Positions 1 through 11,355 of a stretch of DNA of 64,000 nucleotides are shown here, one piece after another. Each line of letters starts with the position of its first letter. Within the stretch, counting starts at the first letter, position 1. Position numbers and translations under genes: made by a program. Source of the stretch: Amphirosellinia nigrospora (taxonomy: Eukaryota; Ascomycota; Sordariomycetes; Xylariales; Xylariaceae); assembly GCA_004123355.1 (NCBI GenBank), contig SCHM01000002.1, forward strand, positions 5,863,569 to 5,927,568, read 5' to 3'. The notes beneath the pieces are model-generated. The model searched no databases. It had not been told where the DNA came from and saw nothing but the letters and a program-made list of their open reading frames with translations.

Positions 1-622
1 TGTAGCAGTATCTATTATTCCCCCCTAGTCGCCCCCGTCCACTTGCTGTTTACACTGCAAATAACGGTATACACTTTGGAATTTCGCCGTTTGCGCAGGA
101 ATTTCGACGCGTTCAGTACAGTTCGGTAAGTAATAAAATAAGTATACGATATGCTGGCATGGTGTATTTGCACGGCACGTAGCTAAAATAAGACAAATAG
201 TGTAGCCCAGATGAGAGATGGTGCTTTCGTTCCTAAGATGAGACGCGGGTTAAGAAGATTCCAGACACGCGTAACAACAACGGCGCCACACTTTGTCTCT
301 GGCATGTTAGTGTCACTTTATGTGGTTGTCAAGTTGCTGAGTAAATACCTCACCAAAGTAAGTAAATAATAACAAGTACCCATAGTCGCGCATATATAGA
401 CTATACCCAGGAAGGTAGCGTATCAGGCATGGGACATTGCACTTAACAGATAGGCAGCATAATGAAGAAGAAGTTATTGTTTGTTTGTTTACTATCCGGA
501 GGGTTGGTTCCAACTTATTTCAAACCCAAAACCCCAAAAGGCAGACGTTTTACCTAGTTCGCCTTGTTTCTCTGCTATTCATGCAATTATGTATGTACGA
601 ACGATTTGCCAGCTCAGCTGTC
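1..622. other. Intergenic, nothing recognised
   Basis: I see no coding region with family resemblance here. Short open frames overlap the 3' end of the NIPA gene or are chance. The segment probably holds the 3' untranslated region of the minus-strand gene that ends at 623. Confidence 0.5.
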
Positions 623-2379
623 TTAGACGGCGTCATCGCCTCTTCCTCTAGCAGACGGCGAGTCAGACCCAGTTCTAGGGCTCCTTTGCTGCTCGTCCTC
701 ACGTCTCCGTTGTGTGCTCGGAACCGGGAGTATCCATGGCTGCCCGCTTCCACTATCTGTTGGACTCGCGACTGCAATGTCCGCGTGACTATTGTTATTG
801 CTATTATCGCCTCCTCCTGCGCCCTGCCGCCACCACTTGAGCTTAAGAATCCCGCCCAGCGCGTTCTGCACTCCGGTAGCGGAAAAGCTTTTCCGACGAT
901 CGTGTTTGCGCGCTGTGAAGCCGGGGAAGCCTGTAGATTTCCGCCGGCGGCGGAATATCCTTCGTGGACTCTCCCCACTATGACGGCCCGCTGGACCATT
1001 TAGGGACGCGACTGATCCTCCTCTTAATAAATGTCGTCCAGGTAGCAATGGCGTGCCTTCGTTGAGCGTAGGACCCGTCGGCATAGTGCTTGACCGCTGC
1101 CTACTGGGTCTGGCAGACTGTTGATCTTCCAGCTCGTCCCAGATCTCTTCATTCCAATGCTGGCTGGCTTTGCGGCTTGGTAGAAGGGGTGTCGTTTCAC
1201 GCCCAGGCGCAAATGTATCATATGCGGGTAGAGTCTCTTCTCCGTCTTCACTAAGAAGGTCGGAATCTACCGCAGACTCTTCTTCACCCTCCGTATCTTC
1301 TACAAGTCCCAATCCTGGCGTTAGTGTGGACTGGCCGACGGCCGGGTTGTGTTGCTCGTCACTGAGGCGCCAAGACAAGGCCAGGACGCCTGATAGCAAG
1401 ATGGCAGTACCAATGCCAATGAGACCGCCGTGTAAAGGTGAAATTAGGTCCGTCTGGCGGAAATAGATCAGACCGTCTAAAATAGCTATGATGTTGTAAA
1501 TGCAAAACACAAGGGGGTATAAAACTGATGTTGAAACGAGCTTCAAGCCACGGTGAAGGTAATACAGCTGGCTTAAAGCGAGGGCGACAAGCCCTAGGAC
1601 TAGAATCCATGATTGCCAGTGTACAAACTGATTGTCACTGTCGGCGATCGTTCTCAGAATCAGCTCGACTGCTGATTTAGCGAAGAGGAGGGAATGAGCA
1701 GAGAGGATGCCGCTGATGCAGCCATAGGCGAGGCCTCTGGCTAGACGAAACTTTGGGTTTTGGGAGACGCTCTTAAAGTGACTCGCGAATTCGATCGACA
1801 CGGCCATGGCGACAACCACGACAGCCTGCAGCGACATCCACACAATGAATTGCCACCTCCCCAATAGTTCTAGTAGCTCTTGTAAACTATGCGCGGGAGA
1901 GGGTATGGCGCCAAAGATAGCTATCATTGCAGCCCCTGCTGATACGAGGGCTGTTCCCAAAATGACCACTTTGTGAAGGGCTCGCCTAGTATTAATGTAG
2001 CACATATCGAGTTGAAGACAAGGCCGGCAGCTTGCAATGTTGACAGGACTGGTAGTGGCAGTGTGGAAATTTGTATCGAGCTTCCTAGGACGTTGGAGAT
2101 GACGAACATGCCCATTCCTAGTTGCCACCTCCGCCTCCGATATGGCGGTCTTTGTATCTCATGGGGACCTTTCTCATCTTCGAGCATATGCGATTTTCGC
2201 TGGAGGGTGAGACCGAGGGACTGGACACTCGTGGATATCAAGCCAACGATTATACCAATCTGTAGTAAGTTTGAACATCAGTCGGCGTCCATGTACAACG
2301 CAGCCAGCCCCGTGGTAGTAGGCGAGACTTGACTCACCGCGAGTGTGCCCGCAGGCGACACACCGCTAAATAGCCCCAT
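623..2379 (-). CDS. NIPA-family (DUF803) magnesium-transporter-like membrane protein
   Basis: Two exons, complement of 2338-2379 and 623-2259, with a 78-base intron. The first exon reads MGLFSGVSPAGTLA and joins in phase to IGIIVGLISTSVQSLG, giving a protein of about 560 residues. The membrane half has the NIPA hallmarks: a first helix, then GMGMFVISNVLGSS, TLQAAGLVFNSICATLILGE and GTALVSAGAAMIAIFGA, then further helices to about nucleotide 1350. NIPA proteins are membrane proteins linked to Mg2+ transport. The last ~240 residues are charged and disordered and hold two ETTPLLP/EGTPLLP motifs (near 1185 and 1045), each fitting the acidic dileucine sorting pattern [DE]xxxL[LI], which suggests endosome or vacuole targeting. 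One frame change lies at the A-run 1959-1962 (T-run in the gene): GEPFTKWSF is in one frame and GTALVSAG in the next, and one extra T would join them. This looks like a sequencing error. Confidence 0.85.
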
Positions 2380-3649
2380 GGCGAGGAACTGGAAGCAACG
2401 GTCATCGGGCAGAGACGGTAGGCAGAGGAGGGCGTCGACAGCAGCGCGTCCAGTCGATGCGGTCCTCCGATGTGGTGTTGGCAGCGGCGGGAAGCTCGAA
2501 AGTTAAGGTTTGGGAGCGGACGGCAATGCGAAGATGGACCAATTGAACAAGGTTCAAGGCTTGGATAGGCGCCTGTATTAGACTTGAACGTTTGACTTAG
2601 ACCTGTGCATCCACCCCGAGAGTAGCGTCGGTGATAGCGGCAAGTTGTGGGATTCGTTGTGTTGATTAGAGAGAGAGAGAGAAAGTGTGAGATAGGCTGT
2701 AGATGTTGGCATTAGTATCGGTAGTATATACTATGAACGAATGAATGATGCCACGACAAGGGACTTGAATGTGGAGTGAAGGTTCAGTTCAGGTGGTAGT
2801 GTAGAACTCCAGATATCGGCAGATGCGTGTTGTCAGCCGGGTTCAGCACAGGTTCCAGGGAGCTGGTCCCCGTGGGGGCTACCAGACAGTGCTCTACAGG
2901 TGCCTTACAGGTACCGGGCCCATTTTTTAATCCAGGGCTCTGACACGTATAGACCGTAATAGACTGGGGTCCAGGTTAAGAAATTACCAACTACTAACCT
3001 CTTAGTTGCGCAATGAAGAAAGCATCCGATTATATAAAACCACAAAGACCACAAGAGATTATAAGAGATGATGGGTGAGTTGGCAGGCGGGAGAATACCT
3101 GCCAGTGATGATCTTGGACATGAGATGCACTAGTAATAGCAGCTGATCGACACTGAATGACGGCAACGGTGCAGAACCTCCGCAGAACCTCCGCGTTCCG
3201 TTTGGCGTGACTCTAGCACGCTTCCAGCCAGTGCCATCGTCTTTGAAACAACTGCCAGCCATCGAGTCCCTGGGCCTGCCCTGGTGAGGTCCCTGATGAG
3301 GTTCTATGTTTTACCAAATGCCAAGTATGCAGCGAACTAGGCTTAGCGCACTTGCCGCTTTTTCTCAGGCTCGGCTCAGCCAGGGTACCTAATCAGTTCC
3401 ATGTGCATTTATGCAGTGTTTTATGCAGGGAAACTGGACCTTAGAACGGAACCTTGTTCCATTCAGCTCCAATCGATGGCATGTTGCCAACCACCATAAG
3501 AATTTCGCAGCTAATGAAAAATTGAGTAATTGATTAATTACTGGGCACGACTAGACATCCGACGCGCACAACTCATGAAGCTATTTACACCACCAATACG
3601 TTGTTTTCAAGCGTTTCTGACCTGAATAACGTCTTCTGTATCCGGATCC
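2380..3649. other. Intergenic / 5' region of the NIPA gene
   Basis: No coding region recognised. A GA microsatellite lies near 2668-2685. The part just upstream of 2379 should hold the promoter and 5' leader of the NIPA gene. Confidence 0.4.
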
Positions 3650-4015
3650 TCGCGTTCCGGAATGTCCACATCAACGGCTTCGTCCGCATATATAATTTTA
3701 CGCCTTAAGATGCGTTTCGTCTGCCGTACGTGTGTCATACGATAAAAAGACTCTCCGGGCGGTAATTCAACTACCTTCCGCTTGTTTTAGCCTTCTTAGT
3801 GATCTGGGCTTCTAGAGTCTCGACCTTTACCTCTAAAAACGCGAATTTCTTAGCCTTCAGATCAAGGGCCTTGCTAGCCTTCGCGGAGAACAGCCGTGGA
3901 GATGGATTATTCAAGGGAGGGAGGACTTGGCTGCCTTGTGTCCCACATCATCACAAGAACATCGATAACCAAGCCGCCACCTTGTCGGGGTTCGCGATCC
4001 TCAGCCGCTTTGTCT
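3650..4015 (-). mobile_element. Relic of pogo/Fot1-type DNA transposase, C-terminal end
   Basis: On the minus strand an open stretch reads KKFAFLEVKVETLEAQITKK, then after a one-base frame change KVVELPPGESFYRMTHV and IIYADEAVDVDIPERED. A short coiled-coil/LEAQ segment, then a basic K/R-rich block, then an acidic tail is the usual end of fungal pogo/Fot1 (Tc1/mariner superfamily) transposases. The DDE catalytic core is not found next to it and I could not define terminal inverted repeats, so this is an immobile fragment. Family assignment is by pattern only. Confidence 0.45.
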
Positions 4016-4123
4016 GCTTTTTTTACCAAGAAATTGTAGGGTTATTTCGCAATACTCGTTGAGCTGTGTCCATACAAGTTGCTCTGGGCTCCATTTCATC
4101 TCGTTTCGAGGATAAACAATCAA

Positions 4124-5047
4124 TCAAGGCGTCGCCATCTCCCACCCCACACTGTCACGAATGAATTGCACAATGTCATCAATCTCATCAGGAATTTTAT
4201 ACCAATGACCCAACCCAGGATATAGCTTCCATTCAACGTTGTAACCAGCAGCACGCATAGTACGGGCGGCGTCTTCGCCGAGTGCATATGGTTTCTTCTC
4301 ATCTGCATCACCATGGCCGAGGAAAATTGGAGTCGATGACGCCGTTTGTTGCTGTTCTGCAGCGGTGTCCTGAGGCGCGTTAATACAGAGAAGATCTCTC
4401 TCGAAGTTTAGAGCCCTCAGTGCTGGGTCTTCGGGCTGGTCATCTTGATCCGATGCCGCGAATGGGTTGTCATCATCCATACCATCGTCCGATCCATGTT
4501 CATTATTGATTGCATCTTCGATATCTTGCTGAAAAGGCAAATACCCACACATCCCAAAGTATCCTCCAAGTGGGTATTCAAGGGCCAGGAGAACAGAGAG
4601 GGACATCGCACAGCCCTGGCTCAGTCCGCCGAGAATGATGTTCGTCGGAGGCACTCCTACCACTTCTATCTCTTGACGAAGAAGCTCCCGAATTTCGACT
4701 GCCGACTCAGCTAATCCTTGCAGCTGCGTTTCCTTGCGGTAGGAAGGATCCGGGAGACGGGCGATGTCGAACCATTGAGTAAGTTTCTTTCTGCCAAAGG
4801 CACTGGAACGCCGGCGCGTAGCGGTCGGGAATATGAAGCGGGCGCCCGGCAGCAAATCAGGTAATGTTTTACCAGCGGATGTTCTTCCTGTCTCGAGAAG
4901 TTCTTGGCCGAATTTCTGGCCGTTCGAGCTGAGACCATGAAGTAAAATGATAGTGTGAGAGTGTTTGGCTGTAGGTTCAACAATGTATGTCGATTGGTCG
5001 GGCCGCGCTACCGCAGCATCTGACGGTGACTTAGCGTCCAGTTCCAT
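4124..5047 (-). CDS. Acyl-protein thioesterase/carboxylesterase-like alpha/beta hydrolase
   Basis: A single uninterrupted exon of 307 residues with an ATG at 5047. It is a serine hydrolase of the acyl-protein thioesterase 1/phospholipase-carboxylesterase family, which removes fatty acyl groups from proteins or lysolipids. Visible landmarks: IILLHGLSSNG (residues 33-43), the nucleophile elbow GGLSQGCAM with Ser143, HGDADEKKP with Asp247, and GLGHWYK with His281, so the catalytic triad is complete. It is longer than the usual ~230 residues because of an extended N-terminus and a very acidic insertion at about residues 180-207 (rich in Asp, Glu, Asn, Gln) between the core strands. There is no signal peptide, so it is probably cytosolic. 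Substrate is unknown. It is one of the few longer genes here with no frame break. Confidence 0.85.
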   Translation of the reverse strand: MELDAKSPSDAAVARPDQSTYIVEPTAKHSHTIILLHGLSSNGQKFGQELLETGRTSAGKTLPDLLPGARFIFPTATRRRSSAFGRKKLTQWFDIARLPDPSYRKETQLQGLAESAVEIRELLRQEIEVVGVPPTNIILGGLSQGCAMSLSVLLALEYPLGGYFGMCGYLPFQQDIEDAINNEHGSDDGMDDDNPFAASDQDDQPEDPALRALNFERDLLCINAPQDTAAEQQQTASSTPIFLGHGDADEKKPYALGEDAARTMRAAGYNVEWKLYPGLGHWYKIPDEIDDIVQFIRDSVGWEMATP

Positions 5048-5612
5048 GGCTTATTGTTAGGTCCGTACTGCTGCCAAATGCCAAAGTCGTCTGGTGTCTT
5101 TGAAGGAATTGTTGTTGGTTTTATAATTTCCTCACTGTATCACATAAATGTTTGTTGGTTTGTAACACTGGTGCTGCCATGACCAATTGTGTTGCTCATG
5201 CTCAAGCTGGCGGCTCGCGGTGTAGGTCTAGGTACTAGAAAAGGCAAACGGCCTCCCCACATCCCCTCTATGGTCAATGCGCCATCCAAATATATGCGCG
5301 TGAGAAGTACAAACCACCCAAGGTGCATCGCTAGACATCACTGCATGCTTTAGGTATACTTCCAAAATGCGAGGCATTCACGGCATTCAAGGCATTATAC
5401 AAATCAACAGTATTTGTCTGTGTGGGTCACGTGCCACTCACGCAGGTTCAATATATATATAGGTACTACCTAGTAATCTAACACATAACACTCAGGAAAG
5501 AGAGCAGGACAACTCCCCCCCCCCGACCAGCACACCTAAACCCTGGAAGCGTGTGCGTACTATACCTCTTCCATACCTTCATGTTCTTAAAAAGAGAAAA
5601 TCGAGCATCAAT
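5048..5612. other. Divergent intergenic region
   Basis: Lies between the hydrolase (-) and the APH-like gene (+). It holds a TATA-rich run near 5451-5461 and a C-run near 5515-5524 about 90 bases before the APH start, both plausible promoter or leader elements of the plus-strand gene. No coding region recognised. Confidence 0.4.
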
Positions 5613-6393
5613 ATGGCCAGGACAATATCGCAAGAAGATCTTGCTAGCGCCCAACGATTTGGTGAATTTACTCCAGTCTACAAGGTTGATCCGAGGACTG
5701 TTGTGAAGTCTAGCAAGGACATTCGCCTTTCAGAAGCTGAAACCATGACGTTCATTCGCAATAACACCAGCATCCCAGTACCCGAAGTCTACAATGCCTA
5801 CAAAGACGAGGAATCTGGTCATACTCGCATCATAATGGAGTTCATCGAAGGTGTCGAGCTAGAGGAAGCGTGGGACACATATTCGGACATGGAGAAGGAG
5901 TCGGTTATCGCACAATTACGGAGTTACATGGAAGAGCTTCGACAATTGAAAGGAACCTTCATCGGATCAATTGACGCCTCATGGTGCGATGATCACTTTT
6001 TTGATGATCAGCGTGGCGGCTATGGGCCGTTCCAAGACGAAGATGATTTCAATGCTGGCATTGTCAAGGCCCTGAAGCAAGGCAAAACACTAGCCCGCGT
6101 CGATATCGAGATGACCTGTGACATGTTTCTCGAGGTTATGAAAGGACACGAAATTGTCTTCACACACAACACGACTTTGCCCCTAGAAACATACTCGTAC
6201 AGGGTCGAAGGTTGTAGCCATCCTCGACTGGGAGCTTGCCGGCTATTATCCCGACTATTGGGAATACTGCAAGGCGATGAGACGGCCAGACTGGCAAAGC
6301 GGCTGGGTTAAAGAGAGGACATTGGATAAGATATTGCAACCGTGGTTGAAAGAATTGTCGGTCATGTGGAATACAACTGAGATCATCTGGTAG
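5613..6393 (+). CDS. Aminoglycoside-phosphotransferase-fold (APH/choline-kinase-like) kinase
   Basis: Start chosen at the ATG at 5613 (MARTISQEDLASAQ); the upstream frame has no ATG. The protein is about 260 residues and has the APH-family order: a short N-lobe with VVKSS and the alpha-C glutamate in SEAETMTFI, the hinge RIIMEFIEGVELEEAW, the catalytic-loop motif FTHND-FAPRN (HxDxxxxN) and the metal-binding ILDWELAGYYPDYWEY. Fungal genomes carry many such proteins; the substrate is not known and aminoglycoside resistance is not implied. The catalytic segment is split by two frame changes, near 6170 (repeat CACACAACAC) and near 6210 (one A short in GAAGG), after which the frame runs cleanly to TAG at 6391-6393. 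It may be a live gene with sequence errors or a recent pseudogene. Confidence 0.7.
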
Positions 6394-7547
6394 CTGGAAT
6401 AGGTATTGGTGACGTCTCGATATTTGTGTCAGCCTTGTGCTGATATCGCAGAAGTCGTTGTGCATTCTATCTTTCGTTGGCCGAGAATGCCGCCCGACTA
6501 CATAGGTACCCAAGTAAATACTCCTCCTCCAAGGTACTATATTAACTACATAAGTACCTACCACCAACTACTATGTACCACCGCTACCACTATTATATGG
6601 CCGTTGACGGATATTAAATGTAACCTACCACTTATCAACGTCCGTCAATTCGTTGGGTGGAAGCCTTGCTGTAGTCCGTTCGTGTACGCGTACGTACACT
6701 TCGCCTTCACCTTCATAGCCTTGGCTTACAGTCACCCTGCGCGGCCCGTAAGGTAACCTGTACGATTGGCTATACCTTTCGTCAATGTATTGGCCTTGTT
6801 AGCAGCCGCTTTCAAATGGCTGCAGGGTACCTACCTACACGTATTGTTGGCAGCGGCTAGGTATCATCCTGTAGACCTGTACATGTAGGTAATAGGTATT
6901 TTGTACATGAACTGTGGGGCACTCACTTACTGCTAGGTCTGCCTGCATTCATAGCGAGGCTTTTGGATGGTCATAACTGTTGGTTCTCTTGCGCATATTG
7001 GCATAGATCTTTGCGGACATCTGCGCTTAGAAGGGTGCTCTTCCCCAATGACATGCGGTAAACGGCAACGCCGGCCAGAATAGACTGTGATCTCTTCCGC
7101 GGTCGGGCAATATGGCCGCGTCGGCCAGTCACTCGAAGCGTCTCGTACTGATCTTATCGTCGTCACCCCAGTACCACCATGGTCTCCACCGTTTCACCAA
7201 TGAGGGAGCAACAGCATCGAATATCGGCTACGGTTCCGCTTCAGACGCCGATGATGTTTGTGCTCAGAGAAATTACTGCAGTGACAGAGTTCCTCTGTCA
7301 CACGGAGATCAATGATGTGATGGGTGAAGGAATATAAGAAGGCAACGAGTTCTTGTATCGACTTGAAGTTTTCGGCAAGCACTTAACTCATCCTACCATC
7401 CTCCCAAGACTTGTATCAATACTCAGCAAAACACACAAAGCTCGAAAATCGCTTATTCCGGCCACCGTTCCTTTCCAGTTTCATTGCACTCATCTTCATT
7501 TACTATCCTCTGACGTTGCTATCCTACGTTTATCTATTCATTCCAAT
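6394..7547. other. Intergenic, nothing recognised
   Basis: Low-complexity TACCTA/GTAGGTA-type short repeats occur (for example near 6490-6570 and 6830-6900). No protein family or RNA gene recognised. The last part should include the promoter of the gene at 7548. Confidence 0.4.
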
Positions 7548-8168
7548 ATGCCAAGCCTACAATTATATCTTGGAATGGGAAAACGTCGAGGAGATGACCC
7601 TGTACATTGGATGTTAATCCTCAAGGATCCTGAGGAAGACAGAGGAACGTGGTATCACGTCACTGGTGGACGTGGCAACTACGAAGTTACCATCCAAGAT
7701 GGCAAGCGTTTCTATAGCCACGGCATTAGCGAGCATCACTTGATATGTAGCTTTTCGGCATCGGATCGGAATAAGCTAAAGTCGACTTGTCAGCGAGCCA
7801 AACTCGCTTGCTGCCAGGAATGGACCACCGCAGTGTTGGGTGATCTGGAGGGGCGGGGTCTCGTGCCGGAAGGGACATATTCCCAGTGGTTTCATCAAAT
7901 TGAACCCAGCGAGTGGTCAACTGACGGGGTTCACGGACACACTCAACCGGCTTCGTCGTCAAGAGCCAACCAGGGGACGCCAACCTACAGAACCACTCAC
8001 TCGGAATCTTCTCAGGCTGGTCAGTCACGGGCTTACGGCAGTACCTCCTCTCATTCATCCGCCGGTTGGGTCTGGGATGATAATACCAGAACTACCGATA
8101 CTGGGATCAAGCGACTGGAAAGTGGGTTTGGAAGGAGTAAGCCCTGCCTTAGCAGTTGGACATTCTAG
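7548..8168 (+). CDS. Uncharacterised protein (possibly DUF6914-like)
   Basis: An open frame of 206 residues from the ATG at 7548; the open frame extends upstream but without an ATG. The first ~120 residues look like a compact domain: PSLQLYLGMGKRRGDDPVHWMLIL, then RGTWYHVTGGRGNYEV, then ACCQEWTTAVLGDLEGRGL with conserved-looking Cys and Trp. The pattern (strand, HW-L, YHV, then a C..W helix near the end) recalls a small fungal family of unknown function that I associate with DUF6914, but I cannot confirm it. The C-terminal ~85 residues are Ser/Thr/Gly-rich and probably disordered. No signal peptide or membrane segment. Function unknown. Confidence 0.5.
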   Translation: MPSLQLYLGMGKRRGDDPVHWMLILKDPEEDRGTWYHVTGGRGNYEVTIQDGKRFYSHGISEHHLICSFSASDRNKLKSTCQRAKLACCQEWTTAVLGDLEGRGLVPEGTYSQWFHQIEPSEWSTDGVHGHTQPASSSRANQGTPTYRTTHSESSQAGQSRAYGSTSSHSSAGWVWDDNTRTTDTGIKRLESGFGRSKPCLSSWTF

Positions 8169-8394
8169 AAGCACGGCAATACGGAGAAATCGGTACCTGT
8201 AATATAGTTGCTGGCAGCTATTCCTTTATCTCTATTGACAGGTTGATTATAAAGAATACTTACATGTAGGTAGTGGTCTAATGGTTCATAGCTTGTTGTT
8301 TTATGGGGGGGGGGCTTGTTCAATGATGATTCAAACTACTTCATGGTACTGCCTTGTACTAGAAATATAAGATGCAAGGTAAATTGAGGTTTTA

Positions 8395-8640
8395 ACGAGG
8401 CGCAGCTTGGTCGGCGTAACGTCGGTCCCCTATCACTTTCAGAGTCATCTGTGACGACCACAATGCAATCTTCGGATTCACTAAGTAAATCAAACTCACT
8501 AGATTCGCCGGCATCATTCTCGACATCACCAGCTGCAATATGCGCTAGTCGGATGTCTTCAATGCTAGTAAATTTACCGTTAGATTGAGGGTTTACGTGT
8601 GAAGTGCACTGTAAACCACCTGATGAGGCCTTCACTCACA
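8395..8640 (-). mobile_element. Relic of pogo/Fot1-type DNA transposase, C-terminal tail
   Basis: The minus-strand frame reads PQSNGKFTSIEDIRLAHIAA and then a Glu/Asp/Ser-rich tail ending ESEDCIVVV. The arrangement PN-x-x-F-x-SIEDI followed by an acidic ED-I-V tail is typical of the extreme C-terminus of fungal pogo/Fot1-family transposases. No catalytic core is seen upstream. It is a different remnant from the one at 3650-4015, because the two sequences are not copies of each other. Confidence 0.45.
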
Positions 8641-9927
8641 TGTGTGTAGTCAGTAAGAGTAGCTGGTGTGGCGTGATAATGTGGCTGTGTGGCTGCCCGC
8701 TTAAGCAAAGATCACTACGCACCTAGGCTCACTGGCTTGATACGCTGTCTAGAATATCTGCGTCTAATAACTTTTCCTCGGTTGCGTCCTTAACATACAT
8801 AACTACTATGTAACTACGTATAATACTGACCAAGTCTCGACCCCAGACTTTATAGTAATTGAACTGTTCAGCTAAATATGCGAGGCATAAGTACCTACAC
8901 TAGCTCGCCACACACATTAAAGCGAGCTCTAAGAAAATAGGGAGTACCAAGAGATCTAAACACGGGACTCCCACGATAAAAAGAGCAAAGATAAAAAAAG
9001 ACATATCTGTTCTGAATGTAGGAAATAGCTGTAGTATTTGTGTTGCCTTGACGCATTATCTTACTTGAATAATAACCGCAACAAAGCTTTTGAATATTCA
9101 TATCGACAATGAAGGCCAGTTCTGGACATCGGGTGCCCGTTTCCTAACCGCTTTAAAAATAGCATATTGGCCAGTTGTAATCGACCTTGTACGGAATCGG
9201 CCTCTGGAAATCGATGTTATAACAATTCTATAGTTCTTCAAAAACATAACAAATCGCAATGCTACTTAACGTTTTATATGTTTACGTTTACGTTTACGTT
9301 ATGTTGCTTGTTGAGGTCTGTATTAGCGACTTGTTAGGTGGAAGTCGCTTCCAGGTTATAACGGACCGTTCTATAATGTATATATCCGTTTTACAGCAGA
9401 CGGTTTTCGTGTTTGTGCAATTACGGTTATAATGATGCAGTGTATGAAAAAGCGGGTCTTGCTCAGGACAGGGCTCAAGCTCAGGCTAAAAGCGGCGTGG
9501 CTCAGATTGCTTTCCCATTCCGATTCGCCTAGTGACCAAGGCAACGACGGGGCCAAGACCCAAAGACTTGGTCATTTCCTCATGGCAGCTTAACAGCTGC
9601 ATACGTGGCTGTGTAGTAGACAGGCTGATGCCCCAGCCACAACCGAGCTTTCGGGGCCACAAGTGGTGGGGTCCATGGCTTGGGGTGCTGTGGCTTGCGC
9701 AGCTGCGTCACCCCCCAGAGAGAGCTCCGAGCTCACTTCGGTACCCAGTACTGTGCTGCCAACTCCACCACGACTGATCATCAACAGCCCTGAGCCTGTG
9801 CAAACCCTCATATCTCCTCGACATCCCCTGATTTGCCTGGACCACGCGAACCTCTAGCTCCAGTGATCAATATTATAGCCTTTTAATATCACCACTTCTC
9901 CCCGGACACCACCAACCCACCTCCAAG
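8641..9927. other. Intergenic, 5' region of the V-ATPase E gene
   Basis: No gene recognised. Contains three tandem copies of TTTACG at 9281-9298. The last ~100 bases are C-rich and lead into the VMA4 start, so they are probably its promoter and leader. Confidence 0.4.
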
Positions 9928-10869
9928 ATGTCGCAACTCCACGCTCTGTCCGACGACCAGGTGAGCGGCCCCCTCCCTCCCCCAACCAACTAGGTTGCCA
10001 TCACGAGCCATGAGCTACAGGCAATGGGCAACGAGCAACACAACTACCAAAATAGCAATTCCCCACTGATACCATGAGGGGACGCAGGTCGGACAAGAGC
10101 TGCGGAAGATGACGGCCTTCATCAAGCAGGAGGCGATCGAGAAGGCGCGCGAGATCGAGATCAAGGCGAACGAGGAGTTCAGCATCGAGAAGTCGAAGCT
10201 GGTGCGCGAGGAGACGGACGCCATCGACGCCACGTACGCGAAGAAGTTCAAGCAGGCCTCGATGACGCAGCAGATCACGCGGTCGACCGTCGCCAACAAG
10301 ACCCGCCTGCGCGTCCTGGGCGCCCGCCAGGAGCTGCTCGACGACATCTTCGAGGAGGCCGCCAAGAAGCTCGCCTCGGCCGCCGCCGACGACAAGGACA
10401 AGTACAAGACGGTGCTCAAGGGCCTCCTGCTCGAGGGCATGTACGCCCTCTCCGAGGACGAGCTCGCCGTCCGCGCCCGCAAGGCTGATGCCGATGTTGT
10501 GAAGAAGGCGGCCAAGGAGGCCGAGGAGGAGTATCAGAAGGAGACGGGCAAGAACTCCAAGGTCAAGCTCGACGAGGAGAACACGCTGCCCGAGGGAACG
10601 TAAGTTCTTACCAATCTCAGTTATTACTGGGCACAGCCCAACCCTAGTTCCTCGTTCTATTTCACATCAAATCCGTTTTTTTTTAGCGGCCATATATACT
10701 AATCACAACCATGTATAGCTCGGGTGGTGTCTTCATCGTGGGTGGCAATGGCAAGATTGAGATTAATAACACTTTCGAGGAGCGCCTACGGCTACTACAG
10801 TCGAGTGCTCTACCCGCCGTGCGAAAGGCCTTGTTCGGAGCGAACCCGAACCGCAAGTTCTTCGACTAA
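9928..10869 (+). CDS. VMA4: V-type proton ATPase subunit E
   Basis: Three exons, 9928-9960, 10088-10599 and 10719-10869, coding for 231 residues, the normal family length. The start [11 protein letters not shown] joins [20 protein letters not shown], a signature of eukaryotic subunit E. The N-terminal half is a long charged helix that forms the peripheral stalk with subunit G. The C-terminal globular part ends [20 protein letters not shown]...[13 protein letters not shown], which packs against the A3B3 head. The protein is part of the V1 sector that acidifies vacuoles. Both introns have canonical ends and the second has a TACTAAT branch site 22 bases before its AG. There is no frame break. 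GC content is clearly higher in exon 2 than in its surroundings. Confidence 0.96.
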
Positions 10870-11355
10870 TTGAACCTGCTCTAATCAGCCGTCCGAGGTT
10901 GTGATATCTCACCATCCGCGTCTTACGCTATTCACCAGCCGTCTTACTACATCCTGCTCAGGTACCAATATATTGGCTCGCTGGAGTTAAGTGAGGGTTT
11001 GGTGGGTTCAGGGGTTGAGAATACACAAGGGATGGTGTCGGAAAGACAGCTCGTAAAGCATCAAATGCCTGCTCCTCAAGGGATGCAATGATGGAATAGA
11101 GGTCAACCCTTGTGGGCAAGTTTGGTTTTCTGTCGCTCAGACTACGAGGCAGCTTGGACTTAATTTTGCTCGTATTCATTATTAGACGGTTGTATCATAA
11201 GGAAGTCAGTCATAGGCTCATTGCAGGCGAGGTGTCAACAATTGATTCAGCATTCACATTAAACAACCCCCAGGATGTGCGCTCCTCGTTTCTGTCGGTT
11301 GCATTCGTTCGCTTGCTCCAGATTCCTACGATATTACCTCCCCCGCCTCGGGAAT
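10870..11355. other. Convergent intergenic region
   Basis: Shared 3' region between VMA4 (+) and the minus-strand nuclear protein gene. No coding region recognised. Confidence 0.5.

Noticed and set aside
5613-6393. Reading the APH-fold gene as an aminoglycoside resistance gene.
   Set aside because: The fold is very common in filamentous fungi with unknown substrates, and nothing in the context points to resistance.
9281-9298. TTTACG tandem repeats, considered as telomere-like or as an origin element.
   Set aside because: Only three units, not the TTAGGG fungal telomere repeat, and inside an ordinary intergenic region.
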